Of a stretch of DNA of 64,000 nucleotides, positions 23,812 through 37,339 are shown piece after piece; within the stretch, counting starts at the first letter, position 1; each line of letters opens with the position of its first letter. The stretch is from Dryomyza anilis. Taxonomy: Eukaryota; Arthropoda; Insecta; Diptera; Dryomyzidae. Location: contig OX638136.1 of the NCBI GenBank assembly GCA_951804985.1, positions 5,645,852-5,709,851 on the forward strand, written 5' to 3'. The position numbers and the translations under genes are program-made. The notes under the pieces were generated by a model. The model did not search any database. It was not told the origin of the DNA and saw only the letters and a list, made by a program, of their open reading frames with translations.

Positions 23812-25625
23812 CAATATCGATCATCTGAAGACAATGATGACTGTATTGTGGGTTCACCACTTAATCAAAAGACTATGGAGGATGTACTTAAAAATGTCAA
23901 TCCTCAAAATTTGACTGACGTTACTATTATTGATATAACTCATGAAGAGAGTATTCCAAGTCCAGCAAATAAATCTGGAGTTCCCAGGGGTGTGATTATT
24001 AATAGTGACGAAATGGACTCTATATTAAATGATCTGATTATTAATGATAACGAATCTAATCCAATAATCAACACTAACAACAACAAAACAAATCCTGTGA
24101 TTAACACCAATATTGATCTAAGAAGCACATCAATCAACATGAATAATGGGATTGTTAATGATATACATGATGGGATTATCAATGATATATCAAGTTATAT
24201 AACTGTTGCTAAATCAACTCTGCATAATGAGCCATCAACTATGCCAGATTTTATGGATTCTACCGGGGTTCAATTACCTGTTACTCCTTCTATAGTACTT
24301 ACCCTTGCAAATTCCTGGTGGTTTCGTAAATTTAACTACTCTAGAAATCTCAAATAATGTGTCTACCCTGTTGAGTTGGGGTCCAAATTTTGTCCCACCT
24401 CATACTCCCACTTTACTGGATACTTTGAATTATGTGAATTATATAGGCAATTCGATGCTTTTTAATAATTTTGACCCAGACATATTATTTAGGGAATTAG
24501 TCGCTGTATATTAAAACCGTCTCAAGCAGGTATTAATATCTAAAAAAAGATACTAGTATTGATCTCATGACACGATGTGTTCTAAAAATGTTGCGTGACA
24601 CCAAAGAATTTTTCCGTAAAAATCCCACTATTTGTATTGTACAGGCAGACAAAGGAAAAAGTACTACTATAATGTTTAAAACTGATTACCGTCAAAAAAT
24701 GGATGACTGGATCAATGGTTGTCTTCGTGTAGGTACTTATTTAGAAATAGGCGATGATTTTTCCACAATCCTACTACAAATAAAAAAAATGATTCAAATA
24801 TCTACGTAGTCAATTAATTCGACATTTCAATACTTCTCAATCAGTTCCCTATCCTTTTAAATTTTATAAACTATTATTAAATTTTAGTGATACAAACGAT
24901 AAACTAGTTAAACTCCCCTATCTATATGGTACTGTAAAATATCATAAAGATGGCCAACCATGTCGACCAATATGTGGAACTATTCCCTAGTATACTTATC
25001 CATTACAAAAAATTATTTCGAACGTTCTGAGGGGTATCTTGTCCAGTATATTATTACCCAACAATGTGGTAAATATTGATAATGTGGTTTATGAGGTTCA
25101 TGATATATTATTATGTTCACAATATGAATTCGTAAAATACGATATAAAGGACATGTATACAAACATGAACATATCTGATATATACGATTGTATATCGAGG
25201 ATGACTACCACACCATGGTTTCAGAAGCATTGTCCAATTCCCCCTAATTTATTATTACAATGTATGAGATTCTCAATGGATCAGGCGAATTATTTCACCT
25301 ACAATTCCCTCATATATAAACAAGTACGGGGATTACCACAAGGAGCGTGTGATTCCGGACTGTTAGCTACAATATTATTGGATTATTTTATTCAATTACA
25401 CTCAATTGAGTTATTTGAACAAAACCAGGTATACGCACATTGCAAAAAGAATCACAACTAATGATTTTTAAAGGGATGTATACTGCCTTGGGTTTGCAGT
25501 GTGAAAACGTAGATCAATTATCTCAGATCCCAAAGTATATGTTAACCAGCTTAAACAATTCAATCAGAGCCTTGGTTGCTGCCAAACGTTTCACTACACA
25601 AAGTAATGATTATCTGTTTCTATAG
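23812..25625 (+). pseudogene. PLE-1 reverse transcriptase, unit B, palm deleted
   Basis: Same architecture as unit A to motif B (GLPQGACDSGLL). Then 'caaaaccaggta' (25430) joins directly to 'tacgcacattgc', deleting about 0.9 kb, including YMDD, the FLD segment, the linker and the CxxC region. A two-base 'ta' microhomology is possible. It shares the 1-bp shift before NLTTLEI with A and C, but has TCA (24350) where they have TAA. It carries its own shifts (A-run at about 24780), a TAA at 24512 and a TAG at about 24987. Confidence 0.8.
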
Positions 25626-26481
25626 AATTTTTCTCTATATATTTTTTTAAGACATAATAAGCATTTAACTGCAATTATATTTATTTAAACAAAAGTTCTT
25701 ATTAATTTTAAGACACAGGAAAAAACAGTAAATTATAGAAAGTATCTATTATATTTGGGCTGAAAAAATTCCCTATAAAACAGTAAATTATAGAAAATAT
25801 CTATTGTATTTGTTGTATTTAGGCTGAACAAATTCCTTAGAAAACGCTCAATGTAGTCTAGACTTATATGAGTAGACAATTAATATTGCCATAATCATTA
25901 TTAACAAGACTAATTATTACTTATTTCCTACAGATATAGGTCTGCCTCGAATAATTAGTAAGGGTTGTCAACCGCCTTAATACATCGCTACTTGTTAAAA
26001 CGAAAAAATTGTTGTTTGGTAATATATAAAAAAATCTACTAACTATATATAACAATTAAACACACATCCTTTCCTTATTCCTAACCTACAGCCTCGTAAA
26101 GTCTCTTTGATCACATAATCTATGTTGTTGTTTGCCGGGTGTGGCATGCCTGCAATCTATTAATCACTATGGATCCACCAACATCGAGAAAGCAAGAACC
26201 CCAATACACGATATAATCGACTTGATACGCATACTAAACATGGTTTGGGACAATTAATACTTGTAATATATCTTAAAACTAATTTTTTATACGGAGGGAT
26301 TTTGGGTGTCATTATCGGATTTCAATTACACTTAATTGTTTTACTTAATCTATTTTAAATTATTAAAACGAGTCGAGCAATTTAAAACGAATCGAGCAAT
26401 TTAAATGAAATTGCATTATTAACCGATCTATTGTTAGTTTTTTATCGCGAATTAAAACATTATTCATGTATTGTAATCTGT

Positions 26482-26605
26482 CGTACTTAATTAACCGAGT
26501 TTATTATTATAATTAAAATGAAATTGTACTTAATTAACCGAGTTTATTATTATAATTAAAATTAAATTGTGATTAATTAACCGAGTTTATTATTATAATT
26601 AGAAA
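26482..26605 (+). repeat. 44-bp tandem repeat in the PLE-1 3' region, unit B
   Basis: Counterpart of 11713-11836. The surrounding 25626-27500 is the AT-rich 3' region of unit B, without a recognisable gene. Confidence 0.85.
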
Positions 26606-28019
26606 TTAAAGATTGAAACTCAAGGATTGATCTATTTATTTAAAACATTATTAAAAACTGAAACTGTTAACTCAAGAATTGAACTTTTTTATTTAAAACA
26701 TTATTATTGGGACCAAGGTCGCGTTCTATACAATACACAATGCCAAGAAAATAATCTTGGATCTATGTAAAGATAGCTACAATTAAAACTTATCTGAAAC
26801 AATAAGTTATCAAAAATCTAATACGGTATTTTAATATTGATTTCAAGCAGATGTAACTCATTGTTAGGCAACCTAGTTACATTTACATGAAATGTCCATT
26901 CATTCCCTTATTTCTAGTAAATAACAACAAACTTAAAAATATATGTAAAAAATAAAAATAAAAAATAATAAAATATAAAATTATTAAAAAATAAAATATA
27001 AAATTATTAAAAAATAAAATTATTACAAAATTATAAATACATTATTTACAGAATTGCAACAAAACCGTTTCAAGCTCTAAATATTACTAAAAAAGCATTT
27101 AGCTAACATCGTACTATAAGCATTATGCTTATTATTACAATAAAATAATTATTTTTCTAAAAATACTACAAATAATAAAACCATTTTATATATTGTTGGA
27201 ATTAGGCCTAGCGATAATACAGATATGAACATAGGCTTGCATCTGCAAATTTTAGTTACCTAATCATTCCATATATCGCACGATCAGACTTTGTGATAAT
27301 AAACAATGGCATAATAAAGGGGCATAAGAAATATATAAAGAAAAAGAATGAATACATTTTTTAACCCTCTGAAAGAGTACCACTATACTTGGTACCGTGT
27401 TTCCGCCCCATTACACCTTTTTTGGATCTATGACCACTTAGATCTATAAAAGATGGCTAGCCTACCTAAGCAATTTGGCCATATAAAATTGTAAGATTTA
27501 CAAAGTATTATTGATATAGCCAGACACTCAGTTTATATGGAAACGCAAATTCATGTGTTTTAAAGGTAATACCTTCAAAAAACTCAGACTACCATTGGGT
27601 ATCATGAGTATACAAAAAAGGAAATATTAATCAATTGATTATTTACTTTAAGAATTATTTGCAAATATTAATATTTTATCTATTTGAAATAAACATACAA
27701 GATTTGGCTCTAGTAGCTCCATGAAAATATTTTTACTGATGAAACAGTTTGATATTATTAATATATAATAATAATAATGCAGAAGTAAATATCAGCAGTA
27801 TGATATGACTTCAATACCTTTTGAGAAAAATAAAGGTATCATTATTCGAAATAAATCAATTCTTATATAATTCTGTAATTTATTTGCAATCAATACGAAT
27901 ATATTCCCAGCTTGTATTAATGATATGTAAATTACATAAATATTAATAGGCTGAGGATATATAATAATCCATTATTTCAAAATTACAGAATTCTACTTAA
28001 ACTATTTCTGGTATGAAAT

Positions 28020-28256
28020 GTGGTCCTACGTAATTCAGTTATGAGTTCGTATGTATTTCTGTTGCAAAACCTTTTTTTCATATATAACTCTATATACTAT
28101 TCTTTAGAGTACATATCAAATCATACGTTTATAGGGTATCATGCTTTTCCCCATAATGGTGGTCAAAAACAATATTCAGAAATCGTTTATAGCCTACCAC
28201 ATCCCAAGGTCATTTCAACAACATTCAACTCGGATCCAAAACCCTTCTATATTTAA
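28020..28256 (+). CDS. Small conserved hypothetical ORF, unit C copy
   Basis: Counterpart of 1114-1350 with the same length and the same stop. No recognised domain, and coding status is doubtful. Confidence 0.18.
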   Translation: MVLRNSVMSSYVFLLQNLFFIYNSIYYSLEYISNHTFIGYHAFPHNGGQKQYSEIVYSLPHPKVISTTFNSDPKPFYI

Positions 28257-28914
28257 AATTCTCAATACTATAAATCGGTATTGACATAGCTAGAAACCAG
28301 ATTAATACGGAGAAACACAATTCCATGTGTTTTTAATAAAAAATGAATCAAAAAAACCCAGATTAACCATTGATGATACTAATTTTATTTGTAAATGTGC
28401 TTGCAGGGTTGGCTTACAATAACTCAATTAGAATGTTTTATTAAAAAACATTAAAACGTCTCAAAAATCATTTCAAATTAATATTATAACCTACCACCTC
28501 TCAAGGTCGTTTCAACTCTCTATGTTTACCATTATTAATATTACAGCCTACCACATCTCAAGGACATAACAATTCACCATAATTTTAAATTTGTAAGATT
28601 CACAAAGTAATATTGATGTAACATGCTTCCCCCCCCCATACTCGTGGTCCAAAAAAATATAAAAAATATATATTCATTAGAAACCTAAAAGGCGCTTGAA
28701 GTAAAAATTATTTCATTGGGCGAGAAAACCTTTAAGAGAGACAATTAATAAATTATAGAGACACCTAAGGTAAAAAAATATATATATGCACAAAACGACA
28801 CTGAGAATAGAACTCTAAACTCGTCTCGTATTCACCATGTTTTTTTAAAAAATTATAATAAAATTATAATAAAATTTTTTAAGTATGTGTAACCGTGTAT
28901 ATTAAAGACGGGCT

Positions 28915-28962
28915 TCCCAAGAAACGTTTTTCGTCCGATGCCACTGGACTCATCAGTTGGGA
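28915..28962 (-). ncRNA. Hammerhead ribozyme motif, PLE-1 unit C
   Basis: Identical over all 48 nt to the copy at 2026-2073: same stem I (TCCCAA/TTGGGA), core CTGATGA and GAAA, stem II GTCC/GGAC, and C at the predicted cleavage site. It lies about 3.3 kb downstream of the unit B RT stop, on the strand opposite that RT. Unit B has no equivalent because the sequence from the 'tgcacaaa' position to 'acttatgatcg' is deleted near 14035. Confidence 0.85.
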
Positions 28963-29153
28963 TTTTTTTTAAAAAAATATATATAAATTTAGAAATAATT
29001 TAGAATTAATTAGAATCAAATTATATTTATTAACATAAATTGCTGTAAATATAAAAAACAATATCACTAGAATCATAATCAATCAAAACTTATTTGAAAC
29101 ACCGTGATTCCTCAGAATCTTACTCATACCACTTTACTGCCTTTATATATATT

Positions 29154-29191
29154 TTCTCATACATACATATATATTCATAAAAATATAAATA

Positions 29192-29250
<59 letters not shown>
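29154..29250 (+). repeat. AT dinucleotide array, unit C
   Basis: Homologous to the array at 14127-14278 but shorter. It is followed by the same 'gacaagaatgataaaagg' flank. Confidence 0.9.
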
Positions 29251-29252
<2 letters not shown>

Positions 29253-29429
29253 CAAGAATGATAAAAGGACGGTATTTATCTTATGGTTTGTTAATAAGTC
29301 ATTATTTTACAGACGATTCCTTGAAAAAAACAATGCACTCAAAAAATACTTTAATATTCAAAAATTATTGGCACTCCAAAAATACACACTAATTTCCTAC
29401 TGACATTTTCAAAAATATATTTCAGTATT

Positions 29430-29960
29430 CAAAAATAGCTGGCAATCCTCTTTTTTTAAAAAATATAGCTGGCATTTTAAAGAATATACATATTAATTTC
29501 CTACTGACATTTTCCAAAAGAATATTTCAATATTCAGAAATAGCTGGCAAACTATATTTTTTAAAAAATAGCTGGCAATCTTATTTTTTTTTTTAAACGG
29601 ACAGAACACAAACTACCCTGTTGACTTTTCTCAAAAAACGCACATAATTTTATGAACTTATCACAACTGCGGGAAAAACCTTCTCGTCAATGAAAACAAA
29701 ACTATTAGTATTCAAAAGTAGCTGGCAATCCTATTTTTTAAAAAATATACATATTAATTTCCTACTGACATTTTCCAAAAAAATATTCCAATATTCAGAA
29801 ATAGTTGGTAAACTTATTATTTTTTTAAAAAAATAGCTGGCAATCTTATTTTTTTAAAAAACAAACAGAACACAAATTACCTGGCAATCTTATTGCTTTA
29901 AAAAAACACAAATTACCTGGCAATCTTATTTTTTTAAAAAACAAACAGAACACAAATTAC
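29430..29960 (+). repeat. AGCTGGCAATC minisatellite, unit C
   Basis: Counterpart of 2480-3010, with one more intact 'acctggcaatcttatt' repeat than unit A. Confidence 0.75.
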
Positions 29961-32900
29961 CTTGTTGACTTTTTTTACTGGAACACCCAGGAACTAACAC
30001 ACCAACACACCACTTTTAATACTATTTTTTTAAAACCTAACCGTTTATTAAAAACTTTTTAAACATTTTAAAAAACGCACATAATTTTTGTGAACTTATA
30101 GCAACTACAGAAAAAACCTTCTCTTCAATGAAAACAAAAACTATTAGTAAAAACACATGATACACATTAAGCATACTATGTTGTTTTTTATTTTTCTCAA
30201 GCTTTAACTATACAGTAATAATAAGATATTTATTTCTTTCAAAAAGTATTACAGTAATTTACTATAAACTCATGACAGGTACTCAATTTGTATTATACTC
30301 ATCCTAATGTACTCTTGAACTCCTATAAAAGTACTCAAATTGTATTATACTCATCATAATGTACTCATGAGCTCATATCAAGTACTTAAAATCATAACTT
30401 AACAATTCGAGACCATCCCTGTTTTTGCACCACCCCTACAACATCCTTACGTATAGCACACATTTAAGAATGACGTATAATGTAATAAATGAAAAAAACG
30501 TATACTGCAACAAGTAGTCATTTACAACAAATGGTCATTTGACACTTACGAATATGCATATAAAAGGAATACGCAATCTAACAAGAAACCGAAATCAATT
30601 AGTGTCATCTTACAAAATCTATTGTTTTAATTAAGTTTTTACCAAATATCCCACAAACAATGGCATTCAATGTTCATAAAAAACAATCTGCATTAAAATA
30701 TGGATATAAGTGAGTTCTAAAAAATAAAGTAAAAGCGCATCCTAATGATATAATCGGTCAAAAAAAGTTGTGGCATATTAACACAGCAAATTACCTAGAA
30801 AAAATATACAAGAAAATTGCATAATCGGTCAACAAAAGTTGTGGCATATTTACATATCAATTGAAATTTTCTTAAAAAATGTATAAAGAGATTCTCCCAC
30901 AAATGTTTTCGGTAAAAAGAACAGTCTGCATAAAATAAAAGCGTATATATGAATGTATCCACATCATAGATTCGGTAGAAAGAAATTGTAGCAAAATTAC
31001 AATGCAATTTTTGATTGCTAAGTGCGGTAAATGAAACCAGCAGGTGTCCAAGTGGAACAAGTGGGTGCCTCTTTTTTTGTAATAAAAGGTGTTTGTTGGC
31101 AAACAAATTTTTTATATATATAATTCAAGATTAATATCAAAATTTTAAAATTTTCCTAAAAATTTTTTCAAAAAACTAGGGCACTTCGGCACATATATCC
31201 AAAATTATAAAATATTTTCGATTCAAGATTAATAAAAAAATTTTGAAGATTAATATCAACATTTTTAAAATCTTTTATAATTCTTTTTTAAAAAAACTAG
31301 GGCACTGCGGCACCTATATCTATAATATTATATCCTATAATCTTTTCTAAAATTATAAAATATTTTCGATTCAAGATTATTAACAAAATTTTGAATCTAG
31401 GGTATTGCGGCACATATATCATCGTCACATTTATCTATCAACTTGTATGCTACTTGACATTTCACACGGAGTTTTAAAATATTGTCGTATCAGTTCTAAA
31501 AGGAGGCGTAAGCAGTAAGTGATAATTCTATTTTTATAAACATAAATTTGCTATATTGTTTTTTTGCCTAAACTTAAATATGCTATATTATTTTTGCCTA
31601 AAACCACAATGATTTATTATTATTATTGTTTTACCCAAAAATACCCCTTAAACCATACATTAAATCAAATGATTTTTACATTTAACCACAAAACCAAAAG
31701 TTTGGTTTATCAATGACTAATTTTAGCGGGTTATTTCGTAAAATCCCATATCCAAAATAAATGGGAATATCAGGTTTCTTATGTGAATTAAATCAAGTGG
31801 CAATATTGTCTATTTCCATATTTTCAAAAGCCAAAGGCTATTTTTTATTAAAGTAGGCGATTTTAACCCAAAATTCAAAAAATAGCTTCACTAAGCACCA
31901 TATTCTCACCAATACAACAAAATATGAGAGAAAAACACACACATACTCTCATATATAACCACTGTGCATATCAAAAAGAGTGTATGGTATATGTGTGTGG
32001 CTGTGTAAAAGCAAACCCTATATAGCTAAGTGTTTCCGGCTTCTTCCATTCAGTATCATTGAGTTTGCGACTTTAAAACGTTATTGGCGCGCAAAAAAAT
32101 AAAAGAACAAAAACCATTTATCTAAATAATTTGAAAGCATATATATTACAAACTCGTAAAAATTACTAAATAGTGATAATTTGCACAAACAATTTTAGTT
32201 TAATTATTACTAAAAATATATATTGAATGAAATATAACATCCACTTGTACTACATACAAAAACTAAGGTAAATATAAACCAATGAACCTGCCAAATTGTT
32301 CAGCCTATTGGAATGTGTGCAACGTATTAACTAGCCTCATACTAAGATAGTTATTTAAAAATCTTAAGCATTTAGATATTGATTAAGATATTGAAGATAT
32401 GTTACAACCATTACATATAGCTGAAAACTTAAGGCAATAAGAAAGATACGGAACTGTACGTGTGTGTGCCAACTTGTCTAGTCCTTATTAAAATACCAGT
32501 GTCATGAGTCCCTTGTGTGATTTTCTAAAAAAGTGTGCTAAAAAAATGATTGTGTTTGAATCAATAAACAAATTAAGCAAAATTAAATCTATCGATATTT
32601 ATTTAGTACAGTTGCGGTTATTAAGTATAGACGCCACGCTCAGGTGGTTCTTTAAGTCTTGCCATAAAAACCATTTACCGGTCACCATCTTTATAGCTAA
32701 GGCTGTTCATTATATCCTCATAAAAACCCATTATTTAACAATATGTTTAGTTTCTCATATCCACCACCACATTGAATATGGTGAGCAATAGTAAAAATGG
32801 GATATAATAATGTATCCTTCAACTCATCGAATGACTGAGGAATGTAATTGAGATTGTGAAAAACCATCTAGTTTGTACATCAACCACAGTATTAATAATA

Positions 32901-33525
32901 ATAAAAATACTGGTTTGTGACAAATGGTTGTAATTGAAAAACAATGCACTACAGAATATTATTAAAAAACCAATTTAAGCTAGAAAATATAAAAAATAAA
33001 ATTGCAGGCTATTTTATAGAAGAAAATTATGGAATAAAAACTTGAATAAAGTAAACAATGTCATAATATACTGGCAGTTATAAGTATGGAAATCCACTCA
33101 ATTGGTACAACTACCATAATATTGGTATACGAAATATAAATATTAATACGTAACAATAATATTGGCAATGAGTATAAACCAGAATAGTCTTGAAAAAATA
33201 GTTTTTTTCACAAATAAACTATAATTTGGCTAACAAATTTTGTCAAACTATGATTCTTTCATTCGTAATGGATATAAACAGAATAACCTCGAAAAAATAT
33301 TTTATTATCACAAATAATCTATAATTTAGCTAACAAATTTCGTGAACATTAAACAATCATTCATAACCAGCGACTCTTTCCTAATCAAACAAAAACTCAT
33401 GGATACTTGTAATCCTATAAAATAAGGGCTTAGTTCTAATTTTCACACACACTTTCTTACCCCTCTTAAATTCCATCTTCTAAACTCTAATTAATAACAA
33501 ATCTCAACAGAATAATTGGTTAATA

Positions 33526-34029
33526 ATGGAATATTGTGCAAGATAATGAGGTGATTTGCTTTAGTACTTTTATGGTTAACAATGGTGTATACAAATATAG
33601 AAATAGAAACCATCTAATTTAAGACAGTTTCCTATACATTAACAACCTTTACCAATACATTTAATATTACAAATTATAACCATAAACGCTATAGGGTGTA
33701 CAACATGATAATGTTCGCCGTAAACTTTTTATGGAATCGGTGATTAAAAACACGAGTGAAGTTGAAGCTATACCTATGATTGAAACAGCGGTTTAAATTG
33801 CGATTAAAAAGATTTTAGCGTCACTGAAATTGCGACCAAAAAAGATTCTAGCGTTACTAAAATGGGCGACATAGTTGAAATTGCGGATGAGCAAGTTTCA
33901 AATGAAAATGGTTCGGTTATTGAAGTCTCCTCAAACACTGAGGTAGGCTCTGTTGCACAAGGGCTAGCGATATTAATTGAGATAGCAAACTCAAGTGGTA
34001 ATGAGGTGAGATACTTTGTAAAAGATTAA
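33526..34029 (+). pseudogene. PLE-1 ORF1, unit C, internally deleted
   Basis: The ATG context is present, but a deletion fuses 'aataatgga' to 'atattgtgcaagataatgag', removing nearly all of exon 1. The 144-bp intron (33551-33694) is intact. Exon 2 carries a TAA replacing a Glu codon near 33794, a 1-bp loss after it and a further small deletion near 33957, then the usual ending FVKD. Non-functional. Confidence 0.6.
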
Positions 34030-34435
34030 AATCAAATCAAAAAATTATTATCATTATCCTACAAACCTTTAGACAACAAGTAGCTGTTTCTACTCCAGCG
34101 AATCTTATGGATTATCTGGTTGGGTTTTTAAACATTCATAAGTAACGAATTAATCTATTTGTTAAAAAAGATAGTAATAAATCTATTTGTTAAAAAAGAT
34201 AGTAATAAATCAATAATAAAATCTGGTTAGATATATCAACAACCATACAAAAAATCTAATTCAATCTAATTTACTGTCTTATTTTCGGAAAACCCCTTAT
34301 TTTTTAAAAACATTTTAAAATTAGTAAGATCGACATATGGTTGATATATGATCGATATATGGTTGATATATGGTTTTTACCACAAACATTTTTTTAAAAA
34401 ATTTTAAAAAAAAAATTTTAAATATATTTTAAAAA

Positions 34436-36204
34436 AATTATTAATGATAACGAATCTAATCCAATAATCAACACTACCAACAACAAAACAAATCTTTTGA
34501 TTAACACCAATATTGATCTAAGAAGCACATCAATCAACATGAATAATGGGATTGTTAATGATATACATGATGGGATTATCAATGATATATCAAGTTATAT
34601 AACTGTTGCTAAATCAACTCTGCATAATGAGCCATCAACTATGCCAGATTTTATGGATTCTACCGGGGTTCAATTACCTGTTACTCCTTCTATAGTACTT
34701 ACCCTTGCAAATTCCTGGTGGTTTCGTAAATTTAACTACTCTAGAAATCTAAAATAATGTGTCTACCCTGTTGAGTTGGGGTCCAAATTTTGTCCCACCT
34801 CATACTCCCACTTTACTGGATACTTTGAATTATGTGAATTATATAGGGAATTCGATGCTTTTTAATAATTTTGACCCAGACATATCGTTTAGGGAATTAG
34901 TCGCTGTATATTATAACCGTCTCAACCAGGTATTAATATCTAAAAAAGATACTAGTATTGATCTCATGACACGATGTGTTCTAAAAATGTTGCGTGACAC
35001 CAAAGAATATTTCCGTAAAAATCCCACTATTTGTATTGTACAGGCAGACAAAGGAAAAAGTACTACTATAATGTATAAAACTAATTATCGTCAAAAAATG
35101 GATGACTTGATCAATGGTTGTCTTCGTGTAGGTACTTATTTAGAAATAGGCGATGATTTTTCCACAATCCTACTGCAAATAAAATAACGATTCAAATATC
35201 TACGTAGTCAATTAATTCGACATTTCAATACTTCTCAATCAGTTCCCTATCCTTTTAAAATTTATAAACTATTATTAAGTTTTAGTGATACAAACGATAA
35301 ACTAGTTAAACTCCCCTATCTATATGATACTGTAAAATATCATAAAGATGGCCAACCATGTCGACCAATATGTGGAACTATTCCCTGGTATAGTTATCCA
35401 TCACAAAAAATTATTTCGAACGTTCTGAGGGGTATCTTGTCCAGTATGTTATTACCCAACAATGTGGTAAATATTGATAATCTGGTTTATGAGGTTCATG
35501 ATATATTATTATGTTCACAATCTGAATTCGTAAAATACGATATAAAGGACATGTATACAAACATGAACATATCTGATATATACGATTGTATATCGAGGAT
35601 GACTACCACACCATGGTTTCAGAAGCATTGTCCAATTCCCCCTAATTTATTATTACAATGTATGAGATTCTCAATGGATCAGGCGAATTATTTCACCTAC
35701 AATTCCCTCATACATAAACAAGTACGGGGATTACCACAAGGAGCGTGTGATTCCGGACTGTTAGCTATAAGACGATATCTTTTTTAGATATTTTAATTTC
35801 CATATTTCCTCATAAAATATATACAAGTATGTATATATTTTATGCATATATTTTACCGACTACATCATTATTTAAGTAATTATAAATTTTCTACTAAGGA
35901 AAACACAATTATTAGTGATTTAAAAAAAAAATTACAAAGATCTAATAACCGATTCTTAGTTGGAGACTTAGAATTCCTACGTGAACGAATTTATTACAAT
36001 AATTATCCAGATATATTGATAAACAAATTATATCACAAAACTATAGAACTAGAAATGGAGAACATCAATAAGTTGTTAAAAACCTGTTTCCCAAAAACTA
36101 AATATGGTGACAATCCTATACATCATGTTGAACGTACAACCATTGATTTAGAATTGCGGCGATCTATATTATATAGGTATATTAGAAAAGAAGTGATATA
36201 TAAT
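34436..36204 (+). pseudogene. PLE-1 reverse transcriptase, unit C, truncated
   Basis: Begins inside the N-terminal exon, fused to the AT-rich leader near 34436. It keeps LLSWGPNF, QADKGK, the KYHKDGQPCRPI motif, motif A and most of motif B. A deletion at 35766 (after SGLLA) skips to the 'aagacgatatc' position, removing YMDD. The MYTKPT region is replaced by 'tatattttatgcatat' (35830). The linker (35850-36204) is open and better preserved than in A. It ends where homology to the array stops. It shares TAA codons at 34750 and 35185 with unit A. Confidence 0.8.
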
Positions 36205-37160
36205 AGTAGTACGTTTGCGCCGGTTCTGGCTCAAAGAGGCTCAATTGGGATGACATATGTTGTTAATGTTGATACATACATATATATTATATGTATGTTA
36301 TGAAGGCATGCAGCCGTAAAGAGTAAATTTGCAACTCATATTGTTGTTGGGATAATTATTTCGGAGTAAGCATTTTTAATGGCAATATTTATAAACGTAG
36401 ATATATGTACGTAATAATTTTGTTATTGTATATGTTATAGAAGCAATTAAAATTTCAGTTTTATGCTTGATGATTTATTTTGCATGATCATCAAGAGAGT
36501 TGAGGAACAAAGGGTTCAATTTAAAACTTTGTTGAGGAACGAAGATTGTAATTTAAAACATGGCTATATGAATGAATGTTGTTATTAGACATATATTTTT
36601 TGGTGGGTAATTTTTTTGTTGTAAACAGGTAAATGCACTTCTGCATTAATGCATTGACACATATTTAATTCAAGGTTAATTTTACAATAATGGATATTGT
36701 AGTATATTTTTATTTTACAAGTCTTGGTCATTTAATTCGTTTAATTTGCTTATATGAATGAATGGGCCATAAGACTATTTGCTTATATGAAGGAATGGGC
36801 CATAAGACTCCATTGGGATCATTTTTATTTAAATTTGCATGGAGCAATAATGCTCCATTGGGATCAATTTTTAAACAACATACTATAACTTTTAATTATG
36901 AACATGTTAAAACATGTTTAATTTAATTAATTTTCTTCTTGAGTCAAATTTTATATACTCTCTTTAAAATTTTAATTGAGTATATTTATACTAATGGAAT
37001 TATCTTTTAACTCATTTTAAAGAGATATCCATTATATATAAATGGATCGAAATTTGAATTAAAGTTATTTATCGTCTACATTACAATTTGATAGGAACAA
37101 AAATATGGAAAGATTTTTTTTTTTAATTTTTGTATTTATTAATTTATATATTTTTTTTTT
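36205..37160. other. Unassigned AT-rich sequence right of the PLE-1 array
   Basis: Begins abruptly after the unit C break. It contains a short tandem duplication of 'cttatatgaatgaatgggcc' type (36740-36810) and a 'ttgaggaac' doublet (36499-36545). No protein-coding similarity is seen. Confidence 0.4.
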
Positions 37161-37168
37161 ATTTTAAG

Positions 37169-37333
37169 GATTTCGCTGAAATTATTAGTTTAGTAAAACG
37201 AAACCTCTCTGCATACATTAAAGTAGATGACTTGCCCATTGATCAGGAATTCAGGATTTCTAAATTTGAATGGAAAAACACAATTAATGGAACAAAATTA
37301 ATTGTACATTGTGACGGACAAATTCTGTGGTAA
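37169..37333 (+). CDS. Short unassigned coding exon or ORF fragment
   Basis: After a polypyrimidine tract and a TTTAAG acceptor-like site, the frame encodes about 54 residues: DFAEIISLVKRNLSAYIKVD, then DLPIDQEFRISKFEWKN and a Gly-Thr-Lys-Leu-Ile-Val segment, ending ILW and TAA. The composition and hydrophobic pattern look like a real beta-rich protein. It faintly resembles short ORFs found beside insect mobile elements, but I cannot name a family. Confidence 0.35.
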   Translation, partial: DFAEIISLVKRNLSAYIKVDDLPIDQEFRISKFEWKNTINGTKLIVHCDGQILW

Positions 37334-37339
37334 ATTTGT

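Larger units (their letters stand above)
12746..27500 (+). mobile_element. PLE-1 tandem unit B (decayed, longest)
   Basis: Second unit, highly similar to A over most of its length. It differs by: loss of the hammerhead region (around 14035), an expanded TA array, a 1263-bp hAT-like insertion (15467-16729), an internal duplication that gives two ORF1 starts (19421 and 21372), and a roughly 0.9-kb deletion in the RT at 25430 that removes the catalytic YxDD region and the C-terminal domain. It retains the only uninterrupted 'NLTTLEISNN' segment before the RT core, where A and C have a stop. Confidence 0.75.
27501..36204 (+). mobile_element. PLE-1 tandem unit C (truncated at 36204)
   Basis: Third unit, again starting with 'caaagtattattg'. 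It carries the hammerhead motif, the repeat block and a deleted ORF1. A deletion near 34430 removes the Trp-rich exon and fuses the leader to the second half of the RT N-terminal exon. A further deletion at 35766 removes part of the palm. Homology to A and B stops inside the RT C-terminal region at about 36204 ('gatatataat'), where unrelated sequence begins. This is the right edge of the array. Confidence 0.75.
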
